Positions 31,911 through 39,914 of a stretch of 64,000 bases of DNA are shown here, piece after piece. A program made the position numbers and the translations under genes. This stretch comes from Nonomuraea turcica (GTDB lineage Bacteria; Actinomycetota; Actinomycetes; Streptosporangiales; Streptosporangiaceae). Positions within the stretch are counted from its first letter, which is position 1; every line of letters begins with the position of its first letter. The notes below the pieces were generated by a model. It saw only the letters and a list, made by a program, of their open reading frames with translations. It searched no databases and had not been told where the DNA came from. The DNA is taken from the NCBI RefSeq assembly GCF_030718205.1, contig NZ_JAUZQF010000023.1, positions 124,001 through 188,000 of the forward strand, given 5' to 3'.

Positions 31911-33886
31911 GACGGCGGCCAGCGCGGCTTGTAGGTCCACACCACCCGGCCGGCGGCGTCGTACCCGGTGAACCGCAGGCCCGGCCAGATGATCCCGGGC
32001 TTGCCCGCCTTCTCGGGCACCGGCCCTACGAACATCAGCACACCCTGCCCCCAAGGATCGGGCATGGTGTCGGCGGTCGCGGTGTCGCCGCCCTTCAGCT
32101 TGACCTCGACGCGGGCCGTGCCGGGGAGCGTGAAGCCGTACCAGTCGGTCTTGTGCTGCGCCCACTCCAGCGGCCGCTCGGCCGCGATCATGTCGCTCAG
32201 CTTCCCGCCGGGGATGGGCTCGAACGTGCCCGGCAGCTGTTGGTTCCCCTTCCAGAACCTGGTGCAGTTGTCCGGAAAGAGCACGGCCGTGATGGTCCCG
32301 CGGGGCAGCGCGTGGGCACGGCCCTGAGACCGATCCGCCTCCCAGCAGTCGTGCCGGGTGTGCGAGACCTGCTCGAGCTGCCTGCCCTTCACCTTGAAGG
32401 CGAAGGCGGCGACGTCGGTGCCGTAGGGATACCTGACGTACCAGACGCGGGCGGGAGCGCCCGGGGCGGACACGAACGCACCGCGGATGCGCCGCCCGTC
32501 CTTGAGCACCGCGTCGCCTGCCTCCCACTCCGGCGGCGCCGCGCCGTAGGAGATGGTCGTGCCCGGCGCGGGGAGGAAGGTGTTCGCAGAGCTGTGGCTG
32601 AAGCCGCTGGCGGCGTCCAAATCCGCGCGGCCGCAGCCGTTCTCCTTACGCCCGTCGTAGCCGACTCCGCCGGAGACGCAGAGCATGTGGGCGTCCGCCG
32701 ACTTGACGAACCACAGGCGGACGGGGCCATGGCCGAAGTCCTCCGTGCCGGGAAGGGTGATCGTGTCGCCGACCTGCTTGCCGACGTCCGGCTCGGGTCC
32801 CGCGGCCGGGTTCGAGTCCTTGCGCCAGATCTCCTTGCCGGTGGGGTCGTAGGCGGTGAGGCGGTGGCCCGCCGCCACGCCGTCCTGCGGTGCCGTGGCG
32901 AACAGCACGATGCCCAGGCTCCACGGATCGGACCTCGTCGCCACGGTGGTCGCCCCGCCTCCAGCGGCCGCTATCCGAACCTGGGCGATGTCCTTCCTGG
33001 CTACGCCCAAGGCCTGATCCCCGAAGAGGAAAAAGGACACCGGCGCGTCCTTCAGCACGTCTTCGGGCTCGAGTCTGGTCGATCCGATGACCACGCCGTG
33101 GCGCATCCAGACCAGCATCCGGCCGTTCTCCGTCTTGTACGGGCCGACAGAGAGGCCGGCGCCCAGTTCGATGGTCTTTCCCACCTGCTCGTCGCCCTTG
33201 ACCAGGCTTCGGCGCAGCATGGAGCGCGGCATCTCGCGGTCGGGGCGTCCGGGCTCGGAGAACACGACCTTCGACACGGGGTCAGTGGCGGCGTACGTGA
33301 CCGTCCAGATCAGGAACGGCGCCTCTCGCGGGCGCAGCAGCGTGCCGGGGATCTTCCGCCCGCTCTCGGTCACCGCGCCGACCGCCTCGACGCCCGGGCG
33401 GGCCACGCCGTAGTCCATGACGCGGCTCGCGCCGTCCCTGGCCGTGCTGCCTTCATACCAGCCGTTCCAGGTGGTGATGCGGGTGTCCCTCATGCCGCCG
33501 CAGGACCCGTACGGCTCCGCGCCCGCGTGCTCGGCGATGTGGCACAGCTCAGGCTGGCCCATCACGCCGCCGGCGAACCAGAGCCGCAGTTTCCCTCCTG
33601 CGGGGTCGTCGAGGGTCACCGATTCGCCGGCCGGTGTCCTACCCTCCATGAGCCGCCGGTAGATCTCGTCGGGGTCGTTGGCCGCGGAGTTCCTGCCGAG
33701 TCCACCGTTGAGGAGGATGGGCACGAACACCGCCAGCAGCGCCACCGGCAGCGCGGCTAGTGCCCACCGCGCCCGCGAGCGCCGCGGCCGCCGATCGAGC
33801 ACCCGCTGCCAGGCGTCCGGGCTGGCCTCGTAGGTCTGGGCCCGCGCCTCGAACGCGGCGCGCAGGCGCTCTTCCAGCTCGCTCAT
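31907..33886 (-). CDS. Large single-pass membrane protein co-encoded with an ECF sigma factor (putative anti-sigma)
   Basis: A 659-residue protein beginning with a short cytoplasmic region (MSELEERLRAAFEARAQTYE), then basic RRPRRSRARW and a transmembrane helix at about 41-59 (ALAALPVALLAVFVPILLNG). The remaining 600 residues are extracellular. They contain two related halves: KLRLWFAGG and VRLWFVKSADAHMLC open them, and DPWSLGIVLFATAP...LTAYDPTGKEIWRKDS and DPWGQGVLMFVGPVP...FTGYDAAGRVVWTYK close them. Its start overlaps the sigma-factor stop by 4 nt. The topology (small N-terminal cytosolic part, one helix, big sensor) fits an anti-sigma factor, but no zinc-binding HxxxCxxC motif is seen. 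Confidence 0.75.
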   Translation of the reverse strand: MSELEERLRAAFEARAQTYEASPDAWQRVLDRRPRRSRARWALAALPVALLAVFVPILLNGGLGRNSAANDPDEIYRRLMEGRTPAGESVTLDDPAGGKLRLWFAGGVMGQPELCHIAEHAGAEPYGSCGGMRDTRITTWNGWYEGSTARDGASRVMDYGVARPGVEAVGAVTESGRKIPGTLLRPREAPFLIWTVTYAATDPVSKVVFSEPGRPDREMPRSMLRRSLVKGDEQVGKTIELGAGLSVGPYKTENGRMLVWMRHGVVIGSTRLEPEDVLKDAPVSFFLFGDQALGVARKDIAQVRIAAAGGGATTVATRSDPWSLGIVLFATAPQDGVAAGHRLTAYDPTGKEIWRKDSNPAAGPEPDVGKQVGDTITLPGTEDFGHGPVRLWFVKSADAHMLCVSGGVGYDGRKENGCGRADLDAASGFSHSSANTFLPAPGTTISYGAAPPEWEAGDAVLKDGRRIRGAFVSAPGAPARVWYVRYPYGTDVAAFAFKVKGRQLEQVSHTRHDCWEADRSQGRAHALPRGTITAVLFPDNCTRFWKGNQQLPGTFEPIPGGKLSDMIAAERPLEWAQHKTDWYGFTLPGTARVEVKLKGGDTATADTMPDPWGQGVLMFVGPVPEKAGKPGIIWPGLRFTGYDAAGRVVWTYKPRWPPS

Positions 33887-34383
33887 CGCGCGTCCTCCTC
33901 CTTCAGCGCCTTGCCGAGGGCGGCCAGGGCCCTGCTGGCGTGCGTCTTCACCGATCCGGGCGACACGCCCATGGCGTCGGCGATCTCGCGTTCGGACAGG
34001 TCCAGCCAGTAGCGCAGGACCAGGGCCTCGCGCTGGCGGCGCGGCAGGCGGTCGACGGCGGCGAGCAGCTCGCGGTGCTCCTCGGCGACGAGCACGGCGT
34101 GCTCGCTGCTGCGCGCCGGCTCAGGGGGGTCGGGGCGGCGTAACCGGACGAGCCTGAGGTGCCGCAGCCGGTTGCGGGTCAGGTTGCAGACGGTCGCGCG
34201 CAGGTAGGCCAGGGCGGCCCCGTCGTCGCGCAACCGCCTGGTGTGCAGCCGGGCGAACGCCTCCTGGGCGATGTCCTCAGGGTCGTCGGCGCCGAGCAGG
34301 CCCGCCAGGCGTACCAGACTTTGGTACTGGGCGGCGAACAACTCGGCGAACGACGGCTGCGCCATGGTTGCTGTGTCGATCAC
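33883..34383 (-). CDS. ECF-family RNA polymerase sigma factor (SigE-like)
   Basis: A 166-residue sigma factor with regions 2 and 4 only. Region 2: FAELFAAQYQSLVRLAGLLG, PEDIAQEAFARLHTRR, ALAYLRATVCNLTRNRLRHL. Region 4: LPRRQREALVLRYWLDLSER, then EIADAMGVSPGSVKTHASRA as the helix-turn-helix. The start is GTG at 34383 or the ATG at 34365. It is translationally coupled (4-nt overlap) to the big membrane protein downstream, the usual sigma/anti-sigma order. Its target promoters are unknown. Confidence 0.93.
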   Translation of the reverse strand: MIDTATMAQPSFAELFAAQYQSLVRLAGLLGADDPEDIAQEAFARLHTRRLRDDGAALAYLRATVCNLTRNRLRHLRLVRLRRPDPPEPARSSEHAVLVAEEHRELLAAVDRLPRRQREALVLRYWLDLSEREIADAMGVSPGSVKTHASRALAALGKALKEEDAR

Positions 34384-34416
34384 ACTTCAGAGACACACCA
34401 GGCGTGTGTTCGTTGA

Positions 34417-34812
34417 CTAAGGAACCGGGATGCGTTCGACCCGGATGGAGAAGACCTCTTCGCGGGGCACCACGACCTCGTAGGCGCCGTGGTCCACCAT
34501 CCAGTAGCCCAGCGCCTCCGCCTTCATCCCGCTGTGCCCGGTGTAGGCGATGTGCAGCCCGTCCTCGTCCTCGTCCAGCACGATGCACGGCTCCCCGCCG
34601 AACGCCCCCACCGTGCGGATCAGCACCAGCCACTCCACCTCGGACCTGGCCACGGTGCGCCGCCAGTAGCCGGCCGCCGGCTCGAAGCCCTCCAGCTCGG
34701 CCTCGCTGAACAACACCACCTGGTCGTTGTCGGGGCCGAGCGCGGCAGGCAGGGTCAGCTCGCCGTAGCGGGCCACGAAGCCGGAGGCGACCGGCGCGAT
34801 CTCCTCGCTCAT
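34417..34812 (-). CDS. Small acidic protein of unknown function
   Basis: A 131-residue soluble protein without recognised domain. It has a compact alpha/beta pattern (GFVARYGELTLPAALGPDND, VEWLVLIRTVGAFGGEPCIV, GLHIAYTGHSGMKAEALGYW, YEVVVPREEVFSIRVERIPV). The ATG at 34812 is preceded by AAGGAGG, but both lie in a perfect 13-bp inverted repeat (34806-34840) that would occlude the start codon. It is followed 33 nt later by the sigma-factor gene on the same strand, so it might be part of that unit. Confidence 0.7.
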   Translation of the reverse strand: MSEEIAPVASGFVARYGELTLPAALGPDNDQVVLFSEAELEGFEPAAGYWRRTVARSEVEWLVLIRTVGAFGGEPCIVLDEDEDGLHIAYTGHSGMKAEALGYWMVDHGAYEVVVPREEVFSIRVERIPVP

Positions 34813-34840
34813 GCGCCCTCCTTCGTCGGGCGCATGAGCG
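34806..34840 (-). promoter_or_regulatory. Start-codon-occluding hairpin
   Basis: CGCTCATGCGCCC-nine-base loop-GGGCGCATGAGCG, a perfect 13-bp inverted repeat. On the minus strand the right-hand arm contains the ATG of the gene 34417-34812, and AAGGA falls in the loop next to it. In RNA the start codon would be base-paired, so translation could be controlled. Confidence 0.6.
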
Positions 34841-34879
34841 AGACTCGGCTGTGTCTACTGGTTCGCTCGCTTCGCTCGC

Positions 34880-35326
34880 TCATGCGGCGGGCCGCCAGGT
34901 CAGCCCGTCGTAGTCGGCGAAGCGCCGCTCACTGTCCGGGGTGAGGTGGACGATCTCCGCACCGGCCGGGATCGGCATCGGCACGGTGTGGAACTGCGGC
35001 ACCACGTGGTCGGGGGAGGTCGTGAACCCGTTGCCGGCGAACGGCGGCGCGTCGCTCCAGTCGCCACCCATGTGGGGCCCGTACGGCACCGCGTAGGTGT
35101 CGACATCGCGGGCATACCACCGCATCACATATAGCTCGGGCACCTCGGCGAACAACTCCGATCCGTCGAACGACAGGTCGAGCCCCCAGTAGAGCGCCTC
35201 GGGTGTGGTCAGCCTGACGCAGTCCTGCACCCGATAGACGTAGCCGGAGATCACCGTGCGCTTGCCCGACAGGTAGGGCACGAGCAGACGCGGCGGGATG
35301 ACCTTCTGCATCTGCGTTCCGCTCAC
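34880..35326 (-). CDS. Small protein of unknown function
   Basis: A 148-residue soluble protein that I do not recognise, possibly started at GTG 35326 or the ATG at 35311. A TAAAGT box lies 6 nt before the GTG, so a leaderless message is plausible. It has a strand-rich middle (KRTVISGYVYRVQDCVRLTT, YWGLDLSFDGSELFAEVPEL) and an aromatic stretch (MRWYARDVDTYAVPYGPHMG, WSDAPPFAGNG). No signal peptide or membrane helix. It precedes the small gene at 34812 by 67 nt on the same strand. Confidence 0.7.
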   Translation of the reverse strand: MSGTQMQKVIPPRLLVPYLSGKRTVISGYVYRVQDCVRLTTPEALYWGLDLSFDGSELFAEVPELYVMRWYARDVDTYAVPYGPHMGGDWSDAPPFAGNGFTTSPDHVVPQFHTVPMPIPAGAEIVHLTPDSERRFADYDGLTWRPAA

Positions 35327-35352
35327 GGTACTACTTTACGATCGGTTGACCC

Positions 35353-36129
35353 CTACAAAACCCGGTGTTCCAAGCACGGGAGCGTGGCCCGGGCCGTGGC
35401 GGTCCATTCCGGGTCTACCCGCACCACCTGCACGCCGGGCGCGGTGCCGAGGTCGGCGCGGACCACGCCCAGCGGGTCCACCAGCATGCTGCGGCCCACG
35501 CCGTAGCCGTCGGACGACTCGGCCGGGTTGGGCGCCTGGCCTACGGCCGCGGTCCACGTCGTGTTCTCCAAGGCCCGGGCCCTGACGAGGGTCACCCAGT
35601 GGTCCTCCTTCAGCGGCCCGGAACCCCAGGCCGCGATCACCGCGAACAGCTCCGCGCCCTTGTCGACCAGCGCCCTGGCCAGCTCGGGGAAACGGATGTC
35701 GTAGCAGGTGATCAGCCCCACCCTGAGCCCGGCCAGCTCCACGACGACCGGCTCGGCGCCGGGCGCGACCAGGTCCGACTCCTTCGCGCCGAACGAGTCG
35801 AACAGGTGGATCTTCCGGTACGCCGCCTTAATCGTCCCCTGGGGGTCGAGGGCCACCGCCGTGTTGTGCACACGTCCCTCGCCCGGCGAGAACACGCCGG
35901 CGATCACCGCCGTGCCGTGCTCGCGTGCCGCCTCGGCCAGGCCCGACACGAACGGCCCGTCCAGCGGCTCGGCCAGGCTCGTGATGCGCCGTCCGTAGCG
36001 GGTGAGCGTGGCCTCGGGGAAGATGGCCAGGTCGGCCCCTTCGGCTCGGGAGAGCGCCTCCCTGACCCTCTTGAGGTTCGTCGACGGGTCAGGTGACACC
36101 GGGATCTGGCAGAGGGCGATTGTGGTCAC
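35353..36129 (-). CDS. Carbon-nitrogen hydrolase (nitrilase superfamily)
   Basis: A 258-residue amidase-type enzyme with the Glu-Lys-Cys triad: ADLAIFPEATLTRYG (Glu), IKAAYRKIHLFDSFGAKESD (Lys) and VGLITCYDIRFPELARALVD (Cys). Further family blocks are TAVIAGVFSPGEGRVHNTAV and GVGRSMLVDPLGVVRADLG. The length and motifs fit the Nit2/omega-amidase-like branch; the substrate is unresolved. It starts with GTG at 36129 and overlaps the DUF418 gene by 41 nt, so it is the last gene of a three-gene minus-strand unit (38718 to 35353). Confidence 0.92.
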   Translation of the reverse strand: MTTIALCQIPVSPDPSTNLKRVREALSRAEGADLAIFPEATLTRYGRRITSLAEPLDGPFVSGLAEAAREHGTAVIAGVFSPGEGRVHNTAVALDPQGTIKAAYRKIHLFDSFGAKESDLVAPGAEPVVVELAGLRVGLITCYDIRFPELARALVDKGAELFAVIAAWGSGPLKEDHWVTLVRARALENTTWTAAVGQAPNPAESSDGYGVGRSMLVDPLGVVRADLGTAPGVQVVRVDPEWTATARATLPCLEHRVL

Positions 36130-37009
36130 GGCCCGACTCTAGCTTGTTGGGCACCAGCCGGAACCGGGTGAGGCACCGCCAGACCCACTCGAGCGGACCG
36201 TACCTGAACCGCGCCAGCCACCACCGGCTGAGCACCACCTGCACGGCCACGGTCACCAGCGCCACGGCCACCACCGCCCAGCGGGTCGGGTCGGCCTCCC
36301 GCACCGGCCCGGTCAGGACGATCACCGCGGTGCCCGTGACGTAGTTCGTCAGCGCCATCTTCCCCAGGGGCTCCAGCACCGCCGACAACCACGGCCGCAA
36401 TGCCAGCAGCAGCCCCAGCGAGTACGCAGCCGCCCCGGCCAGCGCGGCCATGCTGTAGGCGAGCCACTCGTTGGTGAGGGCCCACGCGGAGGTCAGCAAC
36501 GCGGTGGCCACTGCCGCCGCCGCGAACCCCGGCAGCAGCAGCCACCTGGGTGGCCGCAGCTCCCACAGGGCCATGCCGACGAGGAACAGTCCGGGGATCA
36601 GCAGCGGCCCCCCGCCCACCAGCAACGCCCACGTGATCGTCGCCAGCCCCAGCAGCAGCACCGGCGCCCCTGGCGCCAGGAACGTGGCGGGCAGCAGCAC
36701 CACCGCCCCGTAGAAGGCGTAGTCGGTGAGCACCTCGCCCTCGTAGAACGTGTGCTGGATCAGCCCGATGCAGAACAACCAGAACAGCCGGCTCAGCAGC
36801 GCCCACCGGTTGTTGCCGCGCAGGAAGAGCATGAAGCTGATGCCGAACAGCAACGAGAAGATCGGGTAGAACCGGCTCTGGAGGAACGCCTCGATGGTCC
36901 AGTCGAGGGTGTTCGGCGGCTCATGCGGGGTGTGCTGCCAGGTGTTGACCAGCATGATGCCGCCCACCGCGAAGCCGCGGAGGGCGTCGAGCTCTCGGAT
37001 GCGCGTCAT
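36089..37009 (-). CDS. DUF418-type polytopic membrane protein
   Basis: A 306-residue integral membrane protein. The ATG at 37009 overlaps the preceding stop (ATGA). The opening RIRELDALRGFAVGGIMLVN is the characteristic DUF418/acyltransferase-3-like start (ALRGFA), followed by about eight hydrophobic segments (FYPIFSLLFGISFMLFLRG, YAFYGAVVLLPATFLAPGAP, LLIPGLFLVGMALWELRPP, LAGAAAYSLGLLLALRPWLS). The typical DUF418 C-terminal motif is present as GKMALTNYVTG and RYGPLEWVWRCLTRF. It is shorter than most DUF418 proteins (about 380). Function unknown; possibly lipid or cell-wall acyl transfer. Confidence 0.85.
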   Translation of the reverse strand: MTRIRELDALRGFAVGGIMLVNTWQHTPHEPPNTLDWTIEAFLQSRFYPIFSLLFGISFMLFLRGNNRWALLSRLFWLFCIGLIQHTFYEGEVLTDYAFYGAVVLLPATFLAPGAPVLLLGLATITWALLVGGGPLLIPGLFLVGMALWELRPPRWLLLPGFAAAAVATALLTSAWALTNEWLAYSMAALAGAAAYSLGLLLALRPWLSAVLEPLGKMALTNYVTGTAVIVLTGPVREADPTRWAVVAVALVTVAVQVVLSRWWLARFRYGPLEWVWRCLTRFRLVPNKLESGRDHNRPLPDPGVT

Positions 37010-38718
37010 AGGACCCAGGTGAACCACCATACGAGGAATCCGCCGCTGATGACGGTCGCGGCGATCTGCGGCCATCGGCGATCGCGGAGCAAGACCGCCG
37101 CGGTCAGCACGGCAGAGGCGACCGCGATCCACGTGTACATGCCGACCACGCCGGGGACGCCGACGGCCAGAGCCGTCTCGTTCCTGACCGCCTGGTCGTA
37201 CACGGACTGCGCCACCAGCCCGGCGAACGCCACGCCCGCCAGCCCGCCGAACGCCGCCACCGACCGGCCCCTCAGCGCGCCCGTCACCAGCTGGACCAGT
37301 GCCGCGAGCGCGAACAACCCGAACGGCGCGGCCAGCCACGGCGACCGGGAGATCTGGTAGGGGGCGCCGGTCACGTGCAGGTCGCCAGGCCGGTCGGCGT
37401 CGTCCAGGCAGGGCGCGGCGGTGTTGGAGACCGGATCGGCCACGAAGTCGACGATCTTCCTTCGGGCGCATGCACTGGTGAGGAAGACGGCGTGCGCGGC
37501 GCCGGGGATCTCGGCGAAGCGGCCGGCGGGGAGCGCCTCGGCGGCGGGTCTGCTGGTCCTGGGCGGGGTGGTGGGGTCGTACCGGCCGCCGAGCACGAGC
37601 ACCGGGCCCTTGGGGGCGCTGTTGACCGGCGTGGACTTGGGGAGCCGCCACGCGTCGCACACCGCTCTGTCGGCGTTCACGGTGAACAGCCGGGACTTGG
37701 CGGTGAAGGCGTTGAACGGGACCTCGTCCTGGCACTGCACCGCGTGATACAGCCCGAACGCGTGCGAGGTCAGCCCTTCGCCCACGGCGTCCGCCAGCGG
37801 CCGCAGCAGCTCGTCGTGCCCGCCGGCCAGCGCCGGGACCAGCGCCGGCGCCACCGCGGCGACGTCAGCCTCGTGCAGCGCCTCCGCCATGATGGTGGCC
37901 ACGTCGTCGCCGGTCATCCGCGCCGTGAACCCCCTGCCGAGCACTGGGTCGGTGACCGGCACCCGCGCCGGTGCGGCGTTCAGCCTGGCGGTCATGGCCG
38001 CGGACTCGTCCCGGACGCCGAGCAGGGTCATCGTGTCCGCGAGGTTGCGTTCGGCGTCGTCGTACCAGGCGACGCGCTCCGGCAGGAACGAGTCCAGCAC
38101 CACGGTGCGGGTGCCCTCCGGGTCGGCCGCGGCCACGTCCAGCATGACCCTCGTCGAGTAGCTGACGCCGAACAGGTTCCACGACGCGTAGCCGAGCTCC
38201 CGACGTAACGCGACGACGTCGGCCACCATCTCCTTCGTGTTGTATCCCCGCAGGTCGATGCTCTGTTCGCGGAGCCGGTCGCGGCACTTGACGGCGGCCG
38301 CGCCCACGTCCGTGGGAGGCGTGCGCAGCTGCCCGAGCAGCGCCGCGGCCGTCTCGGGGCAGCCCAGCACGGGCTCGGAGTGCGGGCCGCCGCGCTGCTC
38401 GATCGTCACCACGTCACGGTCCGGGAACATCGCGCTCAGGAAACCGGTGAGCTGGATCGACGCCGATCCCGGGCCGCCGCTCATGTACACGACCGGGTCC
38501 GGTTTGCGCCCCTTCGCGGTCGAAGAGCGCACGGCGTAGCCGACCTTGATCCTCCTGTCCGGGGCGTCCCTGCGCTCGGGGACGACGAGGAACCCGCAGG
38601 TGGTGCGAGGCGGCATGACGACCGGGCAGCCGCCTGGCCGGGGCGCGGCGGACGGTGGGGTGAAGGTCATGACGGCAGGCACGGACAGGGCGAGGGCGAG
38701 CACGACCCGAGTGATCAC
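37006..38718 (-). CDS. Secreted/membrane alpha/beta hydrolase (TAP-like peptidase family) with C-terminal membrane helices
   Basis: A 570-residue protein starting at GTG with a signal peptide (about 1-25). The alpha/beta hydrolase core contains VVYMSGGPGSASIQLTG (oxyanion region), ASWNLFGVSYSTRVMLDVAA (nucleophile Ser in GVSYS), PVLVLGGRYDPTTPPRTS (Asp) and RFAEIPGAAHAVFLTSACAR (His), matching tripeptidyl-aminopeptidase-like hydrolases. Residues about 455-570 add about four membrane helices (LAAPFGLFALAALVQLVTGA, AAFGGLAGVAFAGLVAQSVY, YTWIAVASAVLTAAVLL, VISGGFLVWWFTWVL), an uncommon fusion. It overlaps the DUF418 gene by 4 nt. Divergent from the aminotransferase with only 26 nt between. Confidence 0.88.
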   Translation of the reverse strand: MITRVVLALALSVPAVMTFTPPSAAPRPGGCPVVMPPRTTCGFLVVPERRDAPDRRIKVGYAVRSSTAKGRKPDPVVYMSGGPGSASIQLTGFLSAMFPDRDVVTIEQRGGPHSEPVLGCPETAAALLGQLRTPPTDVGAAAVKCRDRLREQSIDLRGYNTKEMVADVVALRRELGYASWNLFGVSYSTRVMLDVAAADPEGTRTVVLDSFLPERVAWYDDAERNLADTMTLLGVRDESAAMTARLNAAPARVPVTDPVLGRGFTARMTGDDVATIMAEALHEADVAAVAPALVPALAGGHDELLRPLADAVGEGLTSHAFGLYHAVQCQDEVPFNAFTAKSRLFTVNADRAVCDAWRLPKSTPVNSAPKGPVLVLGGRYDPTTPPRTSRPAAEALPAGRFAEIPGAAHAVFLTSACARRKIVDFVADPVSNTAAPCLDDADRPGDLHVTGAPYQISRSPWLAAPFGLFALAALVQLVTGALRGRSVAAFGGLAGVAFAGLVAQSVYDQAVRNETALAVGVPGVVGMYTWIAVASAVLTAAVLLRDRRWPQIAATVISGGFLVWWFTWVL

Positions 38719-38725
38719 GGAAGGA

Positions 38726-38738
38726 AGACTAATAGTCT
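38726..38738. promoter_or_regulatory. Palindromic overlapping -10 elements of two divergent genes
   Basis: AGACTA-A-TAGTCT. On each strand it gives a TAGTCT box: 6 nt before the GTG at 38745 (plus) and 7 nt before the GTG at 38718 (minus). The whole intergenic space is 26 nt, so both messages would be leaderless and the promoters mutually exclusive. No TTGACA-like -35 is evident for either. Confidence 0.5.
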
Positions 38739-38744
38739 GGCGTT

Positions 38745-39914
38745 GTGACGGAACCTCTTGTGGCCAGGATGCGCGCCTTCGGGACGACGATTTTCGCCGA
38801 GATGAGCGCGCTCGCCGTTCAGACCGGGTCGATCAACCTCGGTCAGGGCTTCCCCGACACCGACGGGCCGGCGGCGATGCTCGATCGCGCGGTCCAGGCG
38901 ATCACGTCGGGCGCCAACCAATATCCTCCGGGGCCCGGGATGCCCGAGCTGCGCCGTGCCGTCTCCGAGCACCGGGCCGAGCATTACGGGCTGTCCTACG
39001 ATCCGGCCGGCGAGATCCTCGTCACCGTGGGCGCCACCGAGGCCATCGCGGCGAGCGTGCTGGCACTGTGCGAGCCGGGCGACGAGGTGATCGCGTTCGA
39101 GCCCTACTACGACTCCTACGCCGCCTCGATCGCGCTGGCCCAGGCCCGGCTGGTGGGCGTCACGCTGCGGCCGGTCGCGGGCCGCTTCACGTTCGACCCC
39201 GACGAGCTGCGTGCCGCGGTCACGCCGCGCACCCGCGCCATCCTGGTCAACTCGCCGCACAACCCCACGGGGACCGTGTTCACCCGCGCCGAGCTGACCG
39301 TCATCGCCGAGCTCTGCCAGGAGCGGGATCTGGTGGCGATCACCGACGAGGTCTACGAGCACCTGACGTTCGACGGAGTCGAGCACATTCCGCTGGCCAC
39401 CCTGCCCGGCATGCGGGAGCGCACCGTGATGATCTCCTCGGCGGGCAAGACGTTCTCGGTGACCGGCTGGAAGACCGGGTGGGTGTGCGCGCCGGCGCCG
39501 CTGGTCACGGCGGTGCAGACGGTCAAGCAGTTCCTCACGTTCACCGCGAGCGCGCCGTGGCAGCTGGCGGTCGCGTACGGGCTGCGGCAGGAGCTGGAAT
39601 GGGTGGCCGCGCTGCGCGCCGGGCTCCAGGACAAGCGCGACCGGCTCATGGAGGGGCTGGCGGCGGCCGGGTTCGAGGTGCTCAAGCCGGCGGGCACCTA
39701 TTTCGTGCAGACCGACATCAGGCCGCTCGGATTCACCGACGGGCTGGACCTGACGAGGAGGCTGCCGGAGCTGGCCGGGGTGGTGGCCATCCCCACCCAG
39801 GTCTTCTACGACCACGCCGAGCGGGGCCGGCACTTCGTCAGGTTCGCCTTCTGCAAGAAGGAGGAGGTCATCGACGAGGCGGTGACCAGACTCAAGCGCC
39901 TGTCGGGGGCCTGA
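38745..39914 (+). CDS. PLP-dependent aminotransferase class I/II
   Basis: A 389-residue fold-type I aminotransferase. INLGQGFPDTDGP, EILVTVGATEAIAASVLALC (cofactor phosphate loop), ILVNSPHNPTGTVFTRAEL, DLVAITDEVYEHLTFDGVEH (Asp and Tyr to PLP) and MISSAGKTFSVTGWKTGWVC (Schiff-base Lys in SAGKTFS) are intact; the substrate-carboxylate Arg is in RGRHFVRFAFCKKEEV. It resembles the kynurenine/methionine and N-succinyl-DAP aminotransferase group; the exact substrate is not decided. The 3' end overlaps the convergent TetR gene by 23 nt. Leaderless start inferred from TAGTCT at 38733-38738. Confidence 0.93.
   Translation: MTEPLVARMRAFGTTIFAEMSALAVQTGSINLGQGFPDTDGPAAMLDRAVQAITSGANQYPPGPGMPELRRAVSEHRAEHYGLSYDPAGEILVTVGATEAIAASVLALCEPGDEVIAFEPYYDSYAASIALAQARLVGVTLRPVAGRFTFDPDELRAAVTPRTRAILVNSPHNPTGTVFTRAELTVIAELCQERDLVAITDEVYEHLTFDGVEHIPLATLPGMRERTVMISSAGKTFSVTGWKTGWVCAPAPLVTAVQTVKQFLTFTASAPWQLAVAYGLRQELEWVAALRAGLQDKRDRLMEGLAAAGFEVLKPAGTYFVQTDIRPLGFTDGLDLTRRLPELAGVVAIPTQVFYDHAERGRHFVRFAFCKKEEVIDEAVTRLKRLSGA

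Noticed and set aside
31154..33760. 868-residue plus-strand frame running through the carboxyltransferase and sigma-partner genes
   Set aside because: It overlaps two recognised genes on both strands and shows no domain; typical of stop-poor high-GC DNA.
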